A DNA stretch of 64,000 nt. It comes from Solihabitans fulvus. Lineage in GTDB: Bacteria > Actinomycetota > Actinomycetes > Mycobacteriales > Pseudonocardiaceae. Both the position numbers and the translations under genes were made by a program. Location of the stretch: NCBI RefSeq assembly GCF_008386585.1, contig NZ_VUOB01000025.1, positions 1 to 64,000 on the forward strand. The letters are read 5' to 3'. The notes below the pieces were generated by a model. That model did not search any database, had not been told where the DNA came from, and worked only from the letters and a program-made list of their open reading frames with translations. Below are positions 45,987-56,174 of this stretch, piece after piece; positions within the stretch are counted from its first letter, which is position 1; every line of letters begins with the position of its first letter.

Positions 45987-46973
45987 TCAGCCCTCGGCCT
46001 CCAGCATCTCGGCCGTGACCGCCGACTCGGTGTCCGGCATGCCGAGCTCCCTGGCCCGCTTGTCGGCCATGGCGAGCAGCCGACGGATCCGGCCGGCCAC
46101 CGCGTCCTTGGTCATCTGCGGGTCGGACAGCTGGCCGAGCTCCTCGAGCGACGCCTGCCGGTGCGCCAGCCGCAGCTCACCCGCCGCGACGAGGTGGTCC
46201 GGCGCGCCGGGCCCGAGCAGTTCGAGCGCCCGCTCCACCCTGGCCGCCGCGGCGACCGCGGCGCGGGCGGACCGGCGCAGGTTGGCGTCGTCGAAGTTGG
46301 CCAGCCGGTTCGCCGTGGCGCGCACCTCGCGGCGCATCCGGCGCTCCTCCCAGGCCATCACGCTGTCGTGCGCGCCGAGCCTGGTCAGCATGGCGCCGAT
46401 GGCGTCGCCGTCGCGCACGACCACCCGGTCCGCGCCGCGCACCTCGCGCGACTTCGCCTGGATGCCCAGCCGCCGCGCGGCTCCGACCAGCGCCAGCGCC
46501 GCCTCCGGCCCTGGGCAGGTGACCTCGAGCGCGGACGAGCGACCCGGCTCGGTGAGCGACCCGTGCGCGAGGAACGCCCCGCGCCAGGCCGCCTCGGAGT
46601 CGCAGACGCCGCCGGAGACCACCGGGGCGGGCAGGCCGCGCACCGGCCGGCCGCGCGGGTCGAGCAGGCCGGTCTGCCGTGCCAGGCCCTCGCCATCCTT
46701 GACGACCCGCACCACGTACCTGGTGCCCTTGCGCAGCCCGCCCGAGGTGATCATGTGCACGTCGGAGTGGTGCCCGAACAGCTCGTGGATCTCCTTGCGT
46801 AGCCGCCGCGCCGCCGCACCGGCGTCGAGCTCGGCCTCCACCACGACGCGGCCGGCCACGATGTGCAGGCCGCCGGCGAACCTCAGCAACGAGGAGACCT
46901 CGGCGCGGCGACAACAGGTCTTGGACACGGCCAGACGGCTCAGCTCGTCCTTGACCGCGGCGGTCATCGCCAT
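45987..46973 (-). CDS. whiA: Sporulation/division transcription regulator WhiA
   Basis: A 328-aa regulator with an N-terminal homing-endonuclease-like (LAGLIDADG-derived) domain ([20 protein letters not shown]) and a C-terminal HTH ([20 protein letters not shown]). WhiA activates septation and sporulation genes. ATG 46973 follows GGAGGA; an ATG at 46967 overlapping the yvcK stop is possible. Part of the conserved rapZ-yvcK-whiA set. Confidence 0.95.
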   Translation of the reverse strand: MAMTAAVKDELSRLAVSKTCCRRAEVSSLLRFAGGLHIVAGRVVVEAELDAGAAARRLRKEIHELFGHHSDVHMITSGGLRKGTRYVVRVVKDGEGLARQTGLLDPRGRPVRGLPAPVVSGGVCDSEAAWRGAFLAHGSLTEPGRSSALEVTCPGPEAALALVGAARRLGIQAKSREVRGADRVVVRDGDAIGAMLTRLGAHDSVMAWEERRMRREVRATANRLANFDDANLRRSARAAVAAAARVERALELLGPGAPDHLVAAGELRLAHRQASLEELGQLSDPQMTKDAVAGRIRRLLAMADKRARELGMPDTESAVTAEMLEAEG

Positions 46974-48001
46974 GCGTCCTCCTCTCCCTCTACGGGGTAA
47001 GTACTGCTCAGTTCTGGTTGTTCCCGCAGCGCGCGCGACAGACACCGCGCCAGCGCATCCGGATCATGCCGTTCCGGCGTGCCCGCCGCCGCGATCCTGG
47101 CCAGGTGCGCCCTCGCCCCGAGCGCCGCGGCGGCCGTGCCTAACCGGTCGGGAGTCGGGACCGAGTCCAGGTCAGCGATCACCGCGTCCGCGCGAAGCTC
47201 CGGCGCGTGCTCGCAGAGTACGTCCAGATGACGCTCCGGTGAGAAACCGGCGGTTTCACCCGGTTGGGGGACCAGATTGAGCACGACGACCTTCTTGGCC
47301 GAGGTCTGCACCAACGCCTCGTGCAGCTCCGGCACGAGCAGGTGCGGCAGCACGCTGGTGAACCAGGAGCCCGGCCCGAGCAGCACCACGTCCGCCTCCA
47401 GCACCGCCCGCACGGCCTGCGGGCAGCCGCGCGGCGGGACACCGGGCCGACCCGCCCGGTGCAGCCTGATCCGCTGCACCAACCCTGGCGTGGTGGCCAC
47501 GGCCACCTGGCCGCGGATCCGCCGCACCGAGGCGGTGTCCTCGTCGAGGCCGATCACGTCGGCCTCGATGTCCACCGGCTCGTTGCTCATCGGCAGCACC
47601 CTGCCGCGCACGCCGAGCAGCCGGCAGGCCTGGTCGAGCACCTCGACCGGGTCGCCGAGCACCTCGAGCAGGCCGGCCAGCACCAGGTTGCCGACGGCGT
47701 GCCCGGCCAGCGCCCCGGTGCCGCCGAAGCGGTGCTCGAACACGCGGCTCCACAGCTGCCCGCCGTCGTCGTCTGAGGCGAGCGCGGCCAGCGCCTTGCG
47801 CAGGTCGCCGGGCGCCAGCAGGCCGAGCTCGCGCCGCAGCCTGCCGGAGGACCCGCCGTCGTCGGCGACCGTCACCACCGCGGTGATGTCCGGCGTGATC
47901 CGCCGTAACGCGCCGAGCGTGACCTGGAGCCCGTGCCCGCCGCCCAACGCGACGGCCCGCAGCGAACCGTCCGGACCCGTGCCCGGAAGCGCTGCCGTCA
48001 C
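46964..48001 (-). CDS. yvcK: YvcK/CofD-like (gluconeogenesis factor) protein
   Basis: A 345-aa Rossmann-type protein that binds UDP-sugars in other bacteria and influences morphology and carbon use. Signatures: [33 protein letters not shown] and [11 protein letters not shown], plus [20 protein letters not shown] 48001 overlaps the rapZ stop. Confidence 0.94.
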   Translation of the reverse strand: MTAALPGTGPDGSLRAVALGGGHGLQVTLGALRRITPDITAVVTVADDGGSSGRLRRELGLLAPGDLRKALAALASDDDGGQLWSRVFEHRFGGTGALAGHAVGNLVLAGLLEVLGDPVEVLDQACRLLGVRGRVLPMSNEPVDIEADVIGLDEDTASVRRIRGQVAVATTPGLVQRIRLHRAGRPGVPPRGCPQAVRAVLEADVVLLGPGSWFTSVLPHLLVPELHEALVQTSAKKVVVLNLVPQPGETAGFSPERHLDVLCEHAPELRADAVIADLDSVPTPDRLGTAAAALGARAHLARIAAAGTPERHDPDALARCLSRALREQPELSSTYPVEGEEDAWR

Positions 48002-48885
48002 TCTCGCCCCAGATCGCGGTGCACGACCTTGACCGCCATGCCGTCCTCGGTGGCCAACCGGCTGGACAGCTCCTCGGAGATCGCCACGCTGCGGTGCTTG
48101 CCGCCGGTGCAGCCGACCGCGAGGGTCAGGTACCGCTTGCCCTCACGCCGGTAGCCGGCGCCGATCAGCCGCAGCAGCTCGTGGTAGCGGTCGAGGAACT
48201 CCTCGGCGCCCTCCTGGCTGAGCACGTAGTTGCGCACCTCGGAGTCGAGGCCGGTCTGTTCGCGCAGCTCGGGGATCCAGAACGGGTTCGGCAGGAACCG
48301 CACGTCCATCACCAGGTCGGCGTCCATCGGCAGCCCGTACTTGTAGCCGAAGGACAGCACGGTGACGCGCGTGCGGGTGGTCGACTCGGAGCCGAAGGTG
48401 TCCTCGATCTTGGCGCGCAGCTGGTGCACCGACAGCGACGAGGTGTCCAGCACCAGGTCGGCCTCCTCGCGCAGCGGGGTCAGCAGGTGCCGCTCCGCCT
48501 TGATGCCGTCGGCGAGCCTGCCGTCGCCCTGCATCGGGTGGCCGCGCCTGACCTGCTCGAACCGGCGGATCAGCACGTCGTCGGTCGCCTCGAGGAACAG
48601 CACGCGCGGCTTGTAGCCCCGCGCGTCGAGGTCCTTGATGATGGCGGCCAGGTCCTCGGTGAACGCGCGGCTGCGCACGTCCATGACGACGGCGACCCTG
48701 GTGATCGCGCCGCGCGCCTGCGCGCCCAGCTCCACCATCGTGGCGATCAGCTCGGGCGGCAGGTTGTCCACCACGAACCAGCCGAGGTCCTCGAGACACT
48801 TGGCTGCCGTGCTCCGGCCGGCCCCGGACAGACCGGTGACCACCGCGACCTCGATCCCCGACCGCTCACCAGCGCTGGTAGTCAC
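47998..48885 (-). CDS. rapZ: RNase adapter RapZ / nucleotide-binding protein
   Basis: A 295-aa P-loop protein, YvcJ/RapZ family. Walker A-like GLSGAGRSTAAKCLED, Walker B-like VMDVRSRAF, and C-terminal SFGYKYGLPMDADLVMDVRF with GCTGGKHRSVAISEEL. GTG 48885 has GGGAGG about 9 nt upstream; GTG 48912 is also possible. Between uvrC and yvcK, as in most actinobacteria. Confidence 0.94.
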   Translation of the reverse strand: MTTSAGERSGIEVAVVTGLSGAGRSTAAKCLEDLGWFVVDNLPPELIATMVELGAQARGAITRVAVVMDVRSRAFTEDLAAIIKDLDARGYKPRVLFLEATDDVLIRRFEQVRRGHPMQGDGRLADGIKAERHLLTPLREEADLVLDTSSLSVHQLRAKIEDTFGSESTTRTRVTVLSFGYKYGLPMDADLVMDVRFLPNPFWIPELREQTGLDSEVRNYVLSQEGAEEFLDRYHELLRLIGAGYRREGKRYLTLAVGCTGGKHRSVAISEELSSRLATEDGMAVKVVHRDLGRE

Positions 48886-48944
48886 GCCGTCCGTCCTCCC
48901 GTTCACACGCACCGACGTCCCCCGGTGCCGCATTGCAAAACTCA

Positions 48945-48974
48945 TTCTGGGCAAAATTGTTCTGGGCATGATTG
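48945..48974. repeat. Tandem 15-bp repeat
   Basis: TTCTGGGCAAAATTG is followed directly by TTCTGGGCATGATTG (13 of 15 identical), in the gap between uvrC and rapZ. It is AT-richer than its surroundings. Confidence 0.6.
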
Positions 48975-49015
48975 CGCAGGACCGAGCGGACCGCACAACC
49001 CGCTCGGACGTCCCA

Positions 49016-50986
49016 TCAGGAATTGTCCCCTGCACGGTCGGGCGCACTGCCGGCCAGGGTCGAGTGCACCGACTCGGCGGTGCGTCTGCCGACCCCCGGC
49101 ACCCCGCTGATCTCCTCGACGGTCGCCTCCTTCAGCCGCTTGAGCGAGCCGAAGTGCTTGAGCAGCGCGGCTTTCCGCGTCTGGCCGAGGCCGGGCACGT
49201 CGTCGAGCGCCGAGGTCGTCATCCGCTTCGAGCGCTTCTGCCGGTGGTAGCTGATGGCGAAGCGGTGGGCCTCGTCGCGCACCCGCTGGAGCAGGTAGAG
49301 GCCCTCGCTGGTGCGCGGCAAGATCACCGGATCGGGCTCACCCGGCAGCCAGACCTCCTCCAGCCGCTTGGCCAGTCCGACCACGGCGACGTCGGTGATG
49401 CCGAGCTCGGCGAGCACGTCGGCGGCCGCGGTCGCCTGCGGGCCAGCGCCGTCCACCACCAGCAGGTTGGGCGGGTAGGCGAACCGGCGCGGCTTGCCCG
49501 TCTCCGGGTTGATCCCCGGCAGCGGACCGGCCGCCTCCGCCTGCTCCTCCGTCTCGCTCAGGTACCTGGCGAACCGGCGGCGCACCACCTCGGCGATCGA
49601 GGCCACGTCGCCCTCCTGGGCGGCCTCCCTGATCGCGAAGCGGCGGTACTCGGACTTGCGGGCGAGGCCGTCCTCGAAGACCACCAGCGAGGCGACCACG
49701 TCGGTGCCCTGCACGTGGCTGATGTCGGTGCACTCGATCCGCAGCGGCGCGGTGTCCAACCCGAGCGCGTCCTGGATCTCCTGGAGCGCGGCCGACCGCG
49801 CGGTCAGGTCGCCAGCGCGGCGCAGCTTGTGCTGGGCGAACGCCTCGGCGGCGTTGCGCGAGACGGTGTCCATCAGGGCGCGCTTGTCGCCGCGCTGCGG
49901 CACCCGCAGCTGCACTCGGCTGCCGCGCAGCTCGGACAGCCAGTCGGCGAGCACGTCGGCGTCGGCCGGCAGCTCGGGGACCAGCACCTCGCGCGGCACC
50001 GGGCTCGCCGCCGCGTCGGGTCCGGTGGCCGAAGACTCGGTCGACTCGGCCTGCTCGCCGTAGAACTGGGTGACGAACTGGTCGACCAGGCCGGGCACGT
50101 CGACGTCCTCGACCTTGTCTACCACCCAGCCGCGCTGGCCGCGGACCCGGCCGCCGCGCACGTGGAACACCTGGACGGCGGCCTCCAGCTCGTCCTGGGC
50201 GAAGGCGACGACGTCGGCGTCGGTGCCGTCGCCGAGGACGACGGCCTGCTTCTCCATGGCCTTGCGCAGCGCGCCGATGTCGTCGCGCAGCCGGGCGGCC
50301 CGCTCGAACTCCAGCTCGTCCGAGGCGGCGGTCATCTCGCGTTCCAGCCGCTTCACCATCGCGTCGGTACGGCCGGACAGGAAGTCGCAGAAGTCCTCGA
50401 CGATATCGCGGTGCTCGTCGGCGCTGACCCTGCCGACGCACGGCGCCGAGCACTTGTCGATGTAGCCGAGCAGGCAGGGCCTGCCGATCTGCTCGTGCCG
50501 GCGGAACACCCCCGAGGAGCAGGTGCGCGCGGGGAAGACCCGCAGCAGCAGGTCGAGGGTCTCCCGGATGGCCCAGGCGTGCGCGTAGGGGCCGAAGTAG
50601 CGGACGCCCTTGCGGCGCGGGCCCCGGTAGACGTGCAGCCGGGGGAACTCCTCGTGCAGCGTGACGGCGAGCACCGGATAGGTCTTGTCGTCCCGGTAGC
50701 GGACGTTGAACCTCGGGTCGAACTCCTTGATCCAGTTGTACTCGAGCTGGAGCGCCTCGACCTCGGTGCCGACGACGGTCCACTCGACGCTCGCGGCGGT
50801 GGTGACCATCTGCCGGGTGCGCGGATGCAGCGTCGACAGGTCGGCGAAGTACGAGGACAGCCTGCTGCGCAGACTCTTCGCCTTGCCGACGTAGATCACC
50901 CTGCCGCCGGCATCGCGGAACTTGTACACGCCAGGTGCGTCCGGGATGGTGCCAGGCGACGGGCGATAGGTCGACGGATCGGCCAC
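49016..50986 (-). CDS. uvrC: Excinuclease ABC subunit C
   Basis: A 656-aa nucleotide-excision repair nuclease. The GIY-YIG domain begins [20 protein letters not shown] with [14 protein letters not shown]; the UVR motif is [20 protein letters not shown]; the RNase-H-like 5' nuclease domain has [20 protein letters not shown]; and the C-terminal (HhH)2 is [23 protein letters not shown] 50986 matches a leaderless promoter (50994-51021). Confidence 0.96.
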   Translation of the reverse strand: MADPSTYRPSPGTIPDAPGVYKFRDAGGRVIYVGKAKSLRSRLSSYFADLSTLHPRTRQMVTTAASVEWTVVGTEVEALQLEYNWIKEFDPRFNVRYRDDKTYPVLAVTLHEEFPRLHVYRGPRRKGVRYFGPYAHAWAIRETLDLLLRVFPARTCSSGVFRRHEQIGRPCLLGYIDKCSAPCVGRVSADEHRDIVEDFCDFLSGRTDAMVKRLEREMTAASDELEFERAARLRDDIGALRKAMEKQAVVLGDGTDADVVAFAQDELEAAVQVFHVRGGRVRGQRGWVVDKVEDVDVPGLVDQFVTQFYGEQAESTESSATGPDAAASPVPREVLVPELPADADVLADWLSELRGSRVQLRVPQRGDKRALMDTVSRNAAEAFAQHKLRRAGDLTARSAALQEIQDALGLDTAPLRIECTDISHVQGTDVVASLVVFEDGLARKSEYRRFAIREAAQEGDVASIAEVVRRRFARYLSETEEQAEAAGPLPGINPETGKPRRFAYPPNLLVVDGAGPQATAAADVLAELGITDVAVVGLAKRLEEVWLPGEPDPVILPRTSEGLYLLQRVRDEAHRFAISYHRQKRSKRMTTSALDDVPGLGQTRKAALLKHFGSLKRLKEATVEEISGVPGVGRRTAESVHSTLAGSAPDRAGDNS

Positions 50987-50993
50987 GTTGCAA

Positions 50994-51021
50994 AGCCTAC
51001 GGGTGGGCACCGACAGTCCAA
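50994..51021 (-). promoter_or_regulatory. Strong leaderless promoter of uvrC
   Basis: On the minus strand TTGGAC (plus 51016-51021), 16-nt spacer, TAGGCT (plus 50994-50999), then 7 nt to GTG 50986. Confidence 0.65.
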
Positions 51022-51094
51022 CGGCCGGCCGTCGCGACGCCGGGGCGGACCTGGCGCCCCGGCGTCGCCTCAGCGCGGCGACCGGCCCCGACCG

Positions 51095-52090
51095 TCAGTG
51101 CCCGACCGTGACGATGATCTTGCCGACCTGCGCGTTGGACTCCAGGTAGCGGTGCGCGTCGACGATCTCGGCCAGGTCGAAGCTGCGGTCGATCACCGGC
51201 CGGAAGGCGCCGGACCGGAGCGCGGCGCCGATGAACCGCTCGGCCCGGCGCAGCCGCTGCTCGTCCATGGTGATCTCCATCAGCGTGTAGGAGCGCATCT
51301 GGAACGGCCTGCCCGGCGCGGTCGTCGGGAACGGCGTGGGTTCGCGGCTGAGGGTGCCGTAGACGAACAGCGTGCCGCCGGGCGCCATGACCTTGGCCAG
51401 CTCGCGGACGCCGGGACCGGCCACGGGGTCGAAGACGAACCGCACGCCCCGGCCCTCGGTCACCGCGAGGACTCGCTCGACCACGTCCTCCTCGTCGGTC
51501 ACGATCACGTGCTCGGCGCCTGCGGCGAGCAGCTGGTCGCGCTTGGCGCTGGTGCGCGTGGTCGCGATCGGGATGCCGCCGAGATGGTTGACGAGCTGGA
51601 TCGTGGCGAGGCCGACGCTGCTGGAGGCGGCGGTGACGACGACCGCGTCGCCAGCGCGCAGGCCGCCGACGTCGACCAACGCGCCGTAGGCGGTGATGAA
51701 GGGCATCCAGACGGCGGCGCCGGTGACGGCGTCGATCTCCGCCGGCCGGTGCACCACGGCCGAGGCCGGCACGATCACCTGGTCGCCGTAGACGCCGTAG
51801 TCGCCCATCCGGAACGCGGGCACGACGCTGACCAGGTCGCCGACGGTGAAACCCGCGACACCGTCGCCGACGGCCTCGACCGCGCCGGCCGCCTCGTAGC
51901 CGAGCAGGGCCGGGAACCGGTCGACCCCGTGCACGTAGTGGCCTGAGCGGAGCATCGACTCGGACCGGTTCAGCCCGATGGCGTCCACCCTGATGCGCAG
52001 CTCACCCGCAGCGGGCTCGCCGACCTCGATCTCCTCCAGCCGCAGCACTTCCGGGCCACCCAACTCGTGGAAGCGCACTACCTTCGCCAT
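51095..52090 (-). CDS. Zinc-independent MDR oxidoreductase (quinone/enone reductase-like)
   Basis: A 331-aa medium-chain dehydrogenase fold: GEPAAGELRIRVDAIGLNRS, GYEAAGAVEAVGDGVAGF and the NADPH site AASSSVGLATIQLVNHLGG. No zinc-ligand cysteines, so quinone or enone reduction is likely. GGAAAGG precedes ATG 52090. Divergent from an ArsR-type gene with two shared ATGTTC-type sites. Confidence 0.86.
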   Translation of the reverse strand: MAKVVRFHELGGPEVLRLEEIEVGEPAAGELRIRVDAIGLNRSESMLRSGHYVHGVDRFPALLGYEAAGAVEAVGDGVAGFTVGDLVSVVPAFRMGDYGVYGDQVIVPASAVVHRPAEIDAVTGAAVWMPFITAYGALVDVGGLRAGDAVVVTAASSSVGLATIQLVNHLGGIPIATTRTSAKRDQLLAAGAEHVIVTDEEDVVERVLAVTEGRGVRFVFDPVAGPGVRELAKVMAPGGTLFVYGTLSREPTPFPTTAPGRPFQMRSYTLMEITMDEQRLRRAERFIGAALRSGAFRPVIDRSFDLAEIVDAHRYLESNAQVGKIIVTVGH

Positions 52091-52115
52091 CGTCCGTGAC
52101 CTTTCCCCGCAGTTC

Positions 52116-52174
52116 ATGTTCGGCAACCGTCGAACATATGGAACCGTAGGCCATGTTCGTCAGTTGTGGAACAT
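52116..52174. promoter_or_regulatory. Double operator between MDR and ArsR genes
   Basis: ATGTTCG-N8-CGAACAT (52116-52122/52131-52137) and ATGTTC-N10-GAACAT (52153-52158/52169-52174): four half-sites in the divergent gap. The second overlaps the proposed ArsR start, so start choice is uncertain. Confidence 0.6.
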
Positions 52175-52537
52175 GTTGTGCGCTGGCACACTGCGGAGGT
52201 GGCCAGCCGAACCTCGTCGCCGCTCTCGAACCCGGACGAACTGGACTTCCAGACCGTGCTCGCCGCGCTCAGCGACCCGGTCCGGCTGGGCATCGTGGCC
52301 GCGCTCGCCGAGGTGGACGGCGTGCACTGCGGCGGGTTCGCGCTGCCGGTCGGCAAGTCCGCGGCGAGCCGGCACTTCCGCATCCTGCGCGAGGCCGGGG
52401 TGATCCGGCAGTGGGACGACGGCGTGCGCCGCCTCAACAGCCTGCGCCGCGACGAACTCGACCACCGCTTCCCCGGCCTGCTGACGCTGGCGATCGCGGA
52501 GGGCGCCGCCGTCCGCGTCCCGTTCGCACCCGAGTAG
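52166..52537 (+). CDS. ArsR-family transcriptional regulator
   Basis: A 123-aa winged helix: FQTVLAALSDPVRLGIVAAL, recognition segment KSAASRHFRILREAGVIRQW and a wing DDGVRRLNSLRRDE. One Cys (HCGG) could be redox-sensing. GTG 52166 is a candidate start; GTG 52199 is also possible. Likely represses the divergent oxidoreductase. Confidence 0.82.
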   Translation: MEHVVRWHTAEVASRTSSPLSNPDELDFQTVLAALSDPVRLGIVAALAEVDGVHCGGFALPVGKSAASRHFRILREAGVIRQWDDGVRRLNSLRRDELDHRFPGLLTLAIAEGAAVRVPFAPE

Positions 52538-52591
52538 ACGCCCTTCGCGCACCCGAGTAGTCGCCCTTTCGCGACCGGCGCGCGCGCCCCG

Positions 52592-54079
52592 TCACTGCGG
52601 ACATCCGCCGCTCGGTGGCACCCCCTTGGGCGAGGAGAGCGAGAGGTAGGAGACCTTGCCGTCCTGATCGATCTTCACGATGGGGATCGCCTTGTTCACC
52701 GGGTTGTGGTTGGCGTCGAAGGCGCAGATCCACCCGCTCGCCGCGTCGACCTTCAGCTCGTTGAGGGACTGCGCGACGGCTCCAGGGGTCGGCGCGGCGA
52801 CTCCCGCCTCCACCACCTGACGAATGGCGATCGCGGCGGTCCACACCGAGTCGTGCGACAGGACCGCGTCGCCGTCCGCCAGGGACTCACCGGGAAACAG
52901 CGTGGGGAAGCAGGTGCCGCAGTGCGCCGTGAACCTCGCCGACGTCTCGGCGGACGCCGCGTTGGCGTCCCTGCTCCACATGTCCGGGTTGGTGATCGCC
53001 GGCGAGATGACGGTCATGTTGGCGCTCTGACCGCTGCGCCACATCGTCTCGCCTGCCTGGCGCAGCAGATCGGTGGCGCCGACCACCGTCAGATGGCGGG
53101 CGCTGGCACAGCTCCGGCTCGCCAGTCCGCCGAGGAATCCCTGCAACGCGTTTCCCCTGCCGGCGAAATACACCACGTCCGCGTGCTGGTCGCAGACGCG
53201 GTTCGCGGCCGCGGCCAGGATGGTGCCGGACGCGGTGAGCCTCGAGTCGTACACCATTCCCGGCTGGGCGATCGTGTGGCCTCGGGTCTTGTCCGCCTCC
53301 AGGGTCTGCACGAATGCGCTGCCGAGAGTCGCGGCGAAGTCGTCGTTGTTGTTCTGGTCCTGGACGACGACAACGGTGGCATTGTCGGGAACTTCGGGGT
53401 CGCGATCGAGATAGTAGAGGGTCGCGGCGGCCTCATCGCTGTTGGTCGGCGCCACCCGCACCATTCCCGGCACCGGGCCGGGCTCGTCCTTCGACAGCGT
53501 CATGTGGTCACCGGTGATCGCACCGGCCACGATCGCGATCTTGTGCCTCGCCAGCTCGGCGACCAGGCTCCTGGCGTTGTCGACACTCACCCCGAGACCC
53601 GCGACCGCCACGACGCGGTCGGTGTGCACGATGGCGGCGGCGGTCGCCTGCCACGCGCCAAGCTGACTTCCCTCGTCGGCCAGGAAGAGCTGGATCTGCG
53701 GAACGGGCGGCTTGCCGTTCGGCCGATTCCAGGCCAGCTGCGCGAGATAGGCGCCCTCGACATCGCGGCGCACCGACTCGTGCGTGTTCGGGTCGACACC
53801 CGGCACCGGGCTCATCGGGTCGGTGAAAACGACCCGCACGTAATCCAGATGACTGTCCGCGACCCGCTGGTTCTCGGTCCTGATCAGGCCCTCGACGGCC
53901 CGCAGGCTCTCGTTGAAGACATAGGAACCGTCGGTCACGTACGTGGGTTCGTCGTGCGGCCAGAAACGGTAGAGACCGCCGCCGACCACGAGCAGCAGCC
54001 CGACCGCGGCGGTCAAAGCCAGTTTGGCATGGGCCTGCCACCACGGAAACTTCTCCATTTTCCCTACCGAGGCGGACAC
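52592..54079 (-). CDS. Membrane-anchored periplasmic-binding-protein-like receptor
   Basis: A 495-aa protein. A short cytosolic N-terminus, one membrane helix (LALTAAVGLLLVVGGGLYRF) and an extracytoplasmic type-I PBP fold (Leu/Ile/Val-binding type): IVHTDRVVAVAGLGVSVDNA, HKIAIVAGAITGDHMTL and ATVVVVQDQNNNDDFAAT, VVYFAGRGNALQGFLGG. No transporter genes are adjacent; the gene follows a P-loop NTPase gene. Ligand unknown. Start uncertain (54079 or 54058). Confidence 0.7.
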   Translation of the reverse strand: MSASVGKMEKFPWWQAHAKLALTAAVGLLLVVGGGLYRFWPHDEPTYVTDGSYVFNESLRAVEGLIRTENQRVADSHLDYVRVVFTDPMSPVPGVDPNTHESVRRDVEGAYLAQLAWNRPNGKPPVPQIQLFLADEGSQLGAWQATAAAIVHTDRVVAVAGLGVSVDNARSLVAELARHKIAIVAGAITGDHMTLSKDEPGPVPGMVRVAPTNSDEAAATLYYLDRDPEVPDNATVVVVQDQNNNDDFAATLGSAFVQTLEADKTRGHTIAQPGMVYDSRLTASGTILAAAANRVCDQHADVVYFAGRGNALQGFLGGLASRSCASARHLTVVGATDLLRQAGETMWRSGQSANMTVISPAITNPDMWSRDANAASAETSARFTAHCGTCFPTLFPGESLADGDAVLSHDSVWTAAIAIRQVVEAGVAAPTPGAVAQSLNELKVDAASGWICAFDANHNPVNKAIPIVKIDQDGKVSYLSLSSPKGVPPSGGCPQ

Positions 54080-54140
54080 GGGCACCCCCTGCGCGCGACG
54101 ACAACGATCTCGGGATCTTCCGGCGAACAGGGGTGACCGG

Positions 54141-56174
54141 TCACGGACGTCCATCCTGGTGGTAGAAATCGGCCTCGGCGACCAGTCGCAGACCGCCTCG
54201 CGGCGAACGCCTCGCCAGATCTCGAAAGCCATTACAGATCACGGGATTCAGCCGCAGCGCCGGATCGCTCAGCGGGTCCGACCACAGCCAGCGCGCCACC
54301 ACCATTCCCGCGATGGTGACCCACCGTTCCCCGTGTTGATCGCTGTCGGGCAGTTCACTCGACGGCGGCACCTCGGCGATGAGCTCGGCGGTCAGCATCC
54401 CGTGCGCGGTCTGGGCGTCCTGAGCCGAACGAGGCGGGGCGGGCACGACACCGTTGGGGCTGCCGCTCGGCCGTGGCGCGGAGGTGACCAGGTTGAACGT
54501 CTCGATCCAGCCTTCCGCGTCCAGTCGGTCGAACTGGTCGTTGAGATACCCGGTCGCGCCGGAGAACTGGCCCGCCGCCAGCAGGTAGTAGTGCTCGTCG
54601 GTCGACAGGCGGCCGTCGTCCATCGCGTGTCGGGCGAGCCTGGCGAACGTGTCCAACCAGGACACTCGGCCGTCCGCGAGCTGCGAGAGCTTGTGCAGCA
54701 GCAGCCTGCGCAGCCAGGCGTTCAGCACCGGCGCACCGGCGGCGTCGCCATGGCCCTCGCCTCGGCTGAGCCAGCCCAGGGCGGCGACCTGCGCCTGAAT
54801 GCCCCTGGTCGCCGGCAGGCAGTCCTCCCCCGTGGCGACGTCCCGCGCCGCCGCCCAGGTCACGACATCCTGCGACCTGACCCGGCTCAGGTCGTCGAGG
54901 AGCAGCGCCTTGGCGGCCAGGTCCGCGAACCCCGCAGGATCGCCCTCGCATCGGAGCGCGAACAGCCTGCGCAGATCCGGCTCGGCCAGGTCCCCGGACA
55001 CCCGCTCGAGCCGACCGTAGGCGGCCAGTACCTTCGCGACGCTCCACGGATGGCCGCGCGTGAGACTGAACACGAGCCGGGCGATGTTCTCGGATCCGCG
55101 AGAGAAGTGTTGTGCCGCAATGTGGCCGACGTGCTCCAGGGACAGGTCCGTCAGCCGCACGGGATACACCGCCGAGTGCGGCGACCCGGCCTGTCGCGCC
55201 GCCCAGTCGGCGAACGACGCGCTGCCGTCGGCGGGAATCGTGGCCCACATGGCGACGTAGTCGCTCTCGGCCGAGGTCGTCAGCGACGGGTGGCTGAGGT
55301 CGATCCGCCTGCTGGTCACCACGACGACGAGCGGGTCGGCCCGCCCTGCTCGACGTGCGCGGGCGGCCTGCAACGCGGACATGAACCGCTGGCCCACCGC
55401 GACGTCGATGTTGTCCAGCAGCACCAGGCAGTTCCTCGGCCGGAATCCGTGAGCGTAGTTGGCCGCGAGGTCCGCCAGGAATGCCTCGCACAGGACTCTG
55501 GCGAGATCGTCGCCGTGCTGACGCGGGCTCTGCCCCCACTCACGCAGCTCGACCAGCGCTTGAAAGCCGCCGCCGGGCGGCTTGCGCAGGGCGGTCCGAT
55601 AGAATTCGATGCCCGTGCGGTAGAGCGATGCGACGAGCCACTTCGACGGAATGGCACGAGCTATCACGGTCCCCGCACCGAGCAGCGACGGCAAACCGAG
55701 CAGTTGCGGCAGTTGGCCGACGAGACCGGCGAGATCGTCGCGCCGCTCGCCGATACGCCTTGCCTGAACCAGAATGTCCTCGATCGCCGACTGCGTCTCT
55801 TCAGGGCTCTTCGTCGTGACCTTTCCCTCGGTGATCAGACGACCGAGGGCGAATCTGGGAAACTTGAGACGCCCGAATTGAGTCCATCGAGCGGAGGTGA
55901 GCGCATAGGCCAACTTGCCGACCAATTGCCAACTCTGCATCCCCGAGTCCAGATTCTCCAGGTTCAACACCGAGACAAAAGGCTGCGAGGCCTGCAATTC
56001 GGCGCGCGACACGAGCTCGCCGAGAATCGAGGTCTTCCCACTCCCCCGTGGGCCGAACACCGCCACCACCGGGCGCGCGACATCCGGATATCGTTTTCTG
56101 TCCAGCGAGTCCGACCATATCATTTCGAGCAGTTCCCGCCGCCCCATCAACTCAGGGAAGCCCCCAGAATCCAT
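54141..56174 (-). CDS. STAND-like P-loop NTPase
   Basis: A 677-aa protein. The P-loop is AVFGPRGSGKTSILGELV (about 36-53) and Walker B NCLVLLDNIDVAVGQ (about 250); VVTSRRIDLSHP may be sensor 1. After the NTPase core there is a winged-helix-like and helical C-terminal half. Upstream partner of the PBP-like receptor gene, 61 nt before its start. Such pairs are not well described. ATG 56174 has AAGGGGTGA upstream. Confidence 0.68.
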   Translation of the reverse strand: MDSGGFPELMGRRELLEMIWSDSLDRKRYPDVARPVVAVFGPRGSGKTSILGELVSRAELQASQPFVSVLNLENLDSGMQSWQLVGKLAYALTSARWTQFGRLKFPRFALGRLITEGKVTTKSPEETQSAIEDILVQARRIGERRDDLAGLVGQLPQLLGLPSLLGAGTVIARAIPSKWLVASLYRTGIEFYRTALRKPPGGGFQALVELREWGQSPRQHGDDLARVLCEAFLADLAANYAHGFRPRNCLVLLDNIDVAVGQRFMSALQAARARRAGRADPLVVVVTSRRIDLSHPSLTTSAESDYVAMWATIPADGSASFADWAARQAGSPHSAVYPVRLTDLSLEHVGHIAAQHFSRGSENIARLVFSLTRGHPWSVAKVLAAYGRLERVSGDLAEPDLRRLFALRCEGDPAGFADLAAKALLLDDLSRVRSQDVVTWAAARDVATGEDCLPATRGIQAQVAALGWLSRGEGHGDAAGAPVLNAWLRRLLLHKLSQLADGRVSWLDTFARLARHAMDDGRLSTDEHYYLLAAGQFSGATGYLNDQFDRLDAEGWIETFNLVTSAPRPSGSPNGVVPAPPRSAQDAQTAHGMLTAELIAEVPPSSELPDSDQHGERWVTIAGMVVARWLWSDPLSDPALRLNPVICNGFRDLARRSPRGGLRLVAEADFYHQDGRP

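Noticed and set aside
48635..51946. 1103-codon frame antisense to uvrC
   Set aside because: Shadow frame; uvrC and the MDR gene on the other strand are certain.
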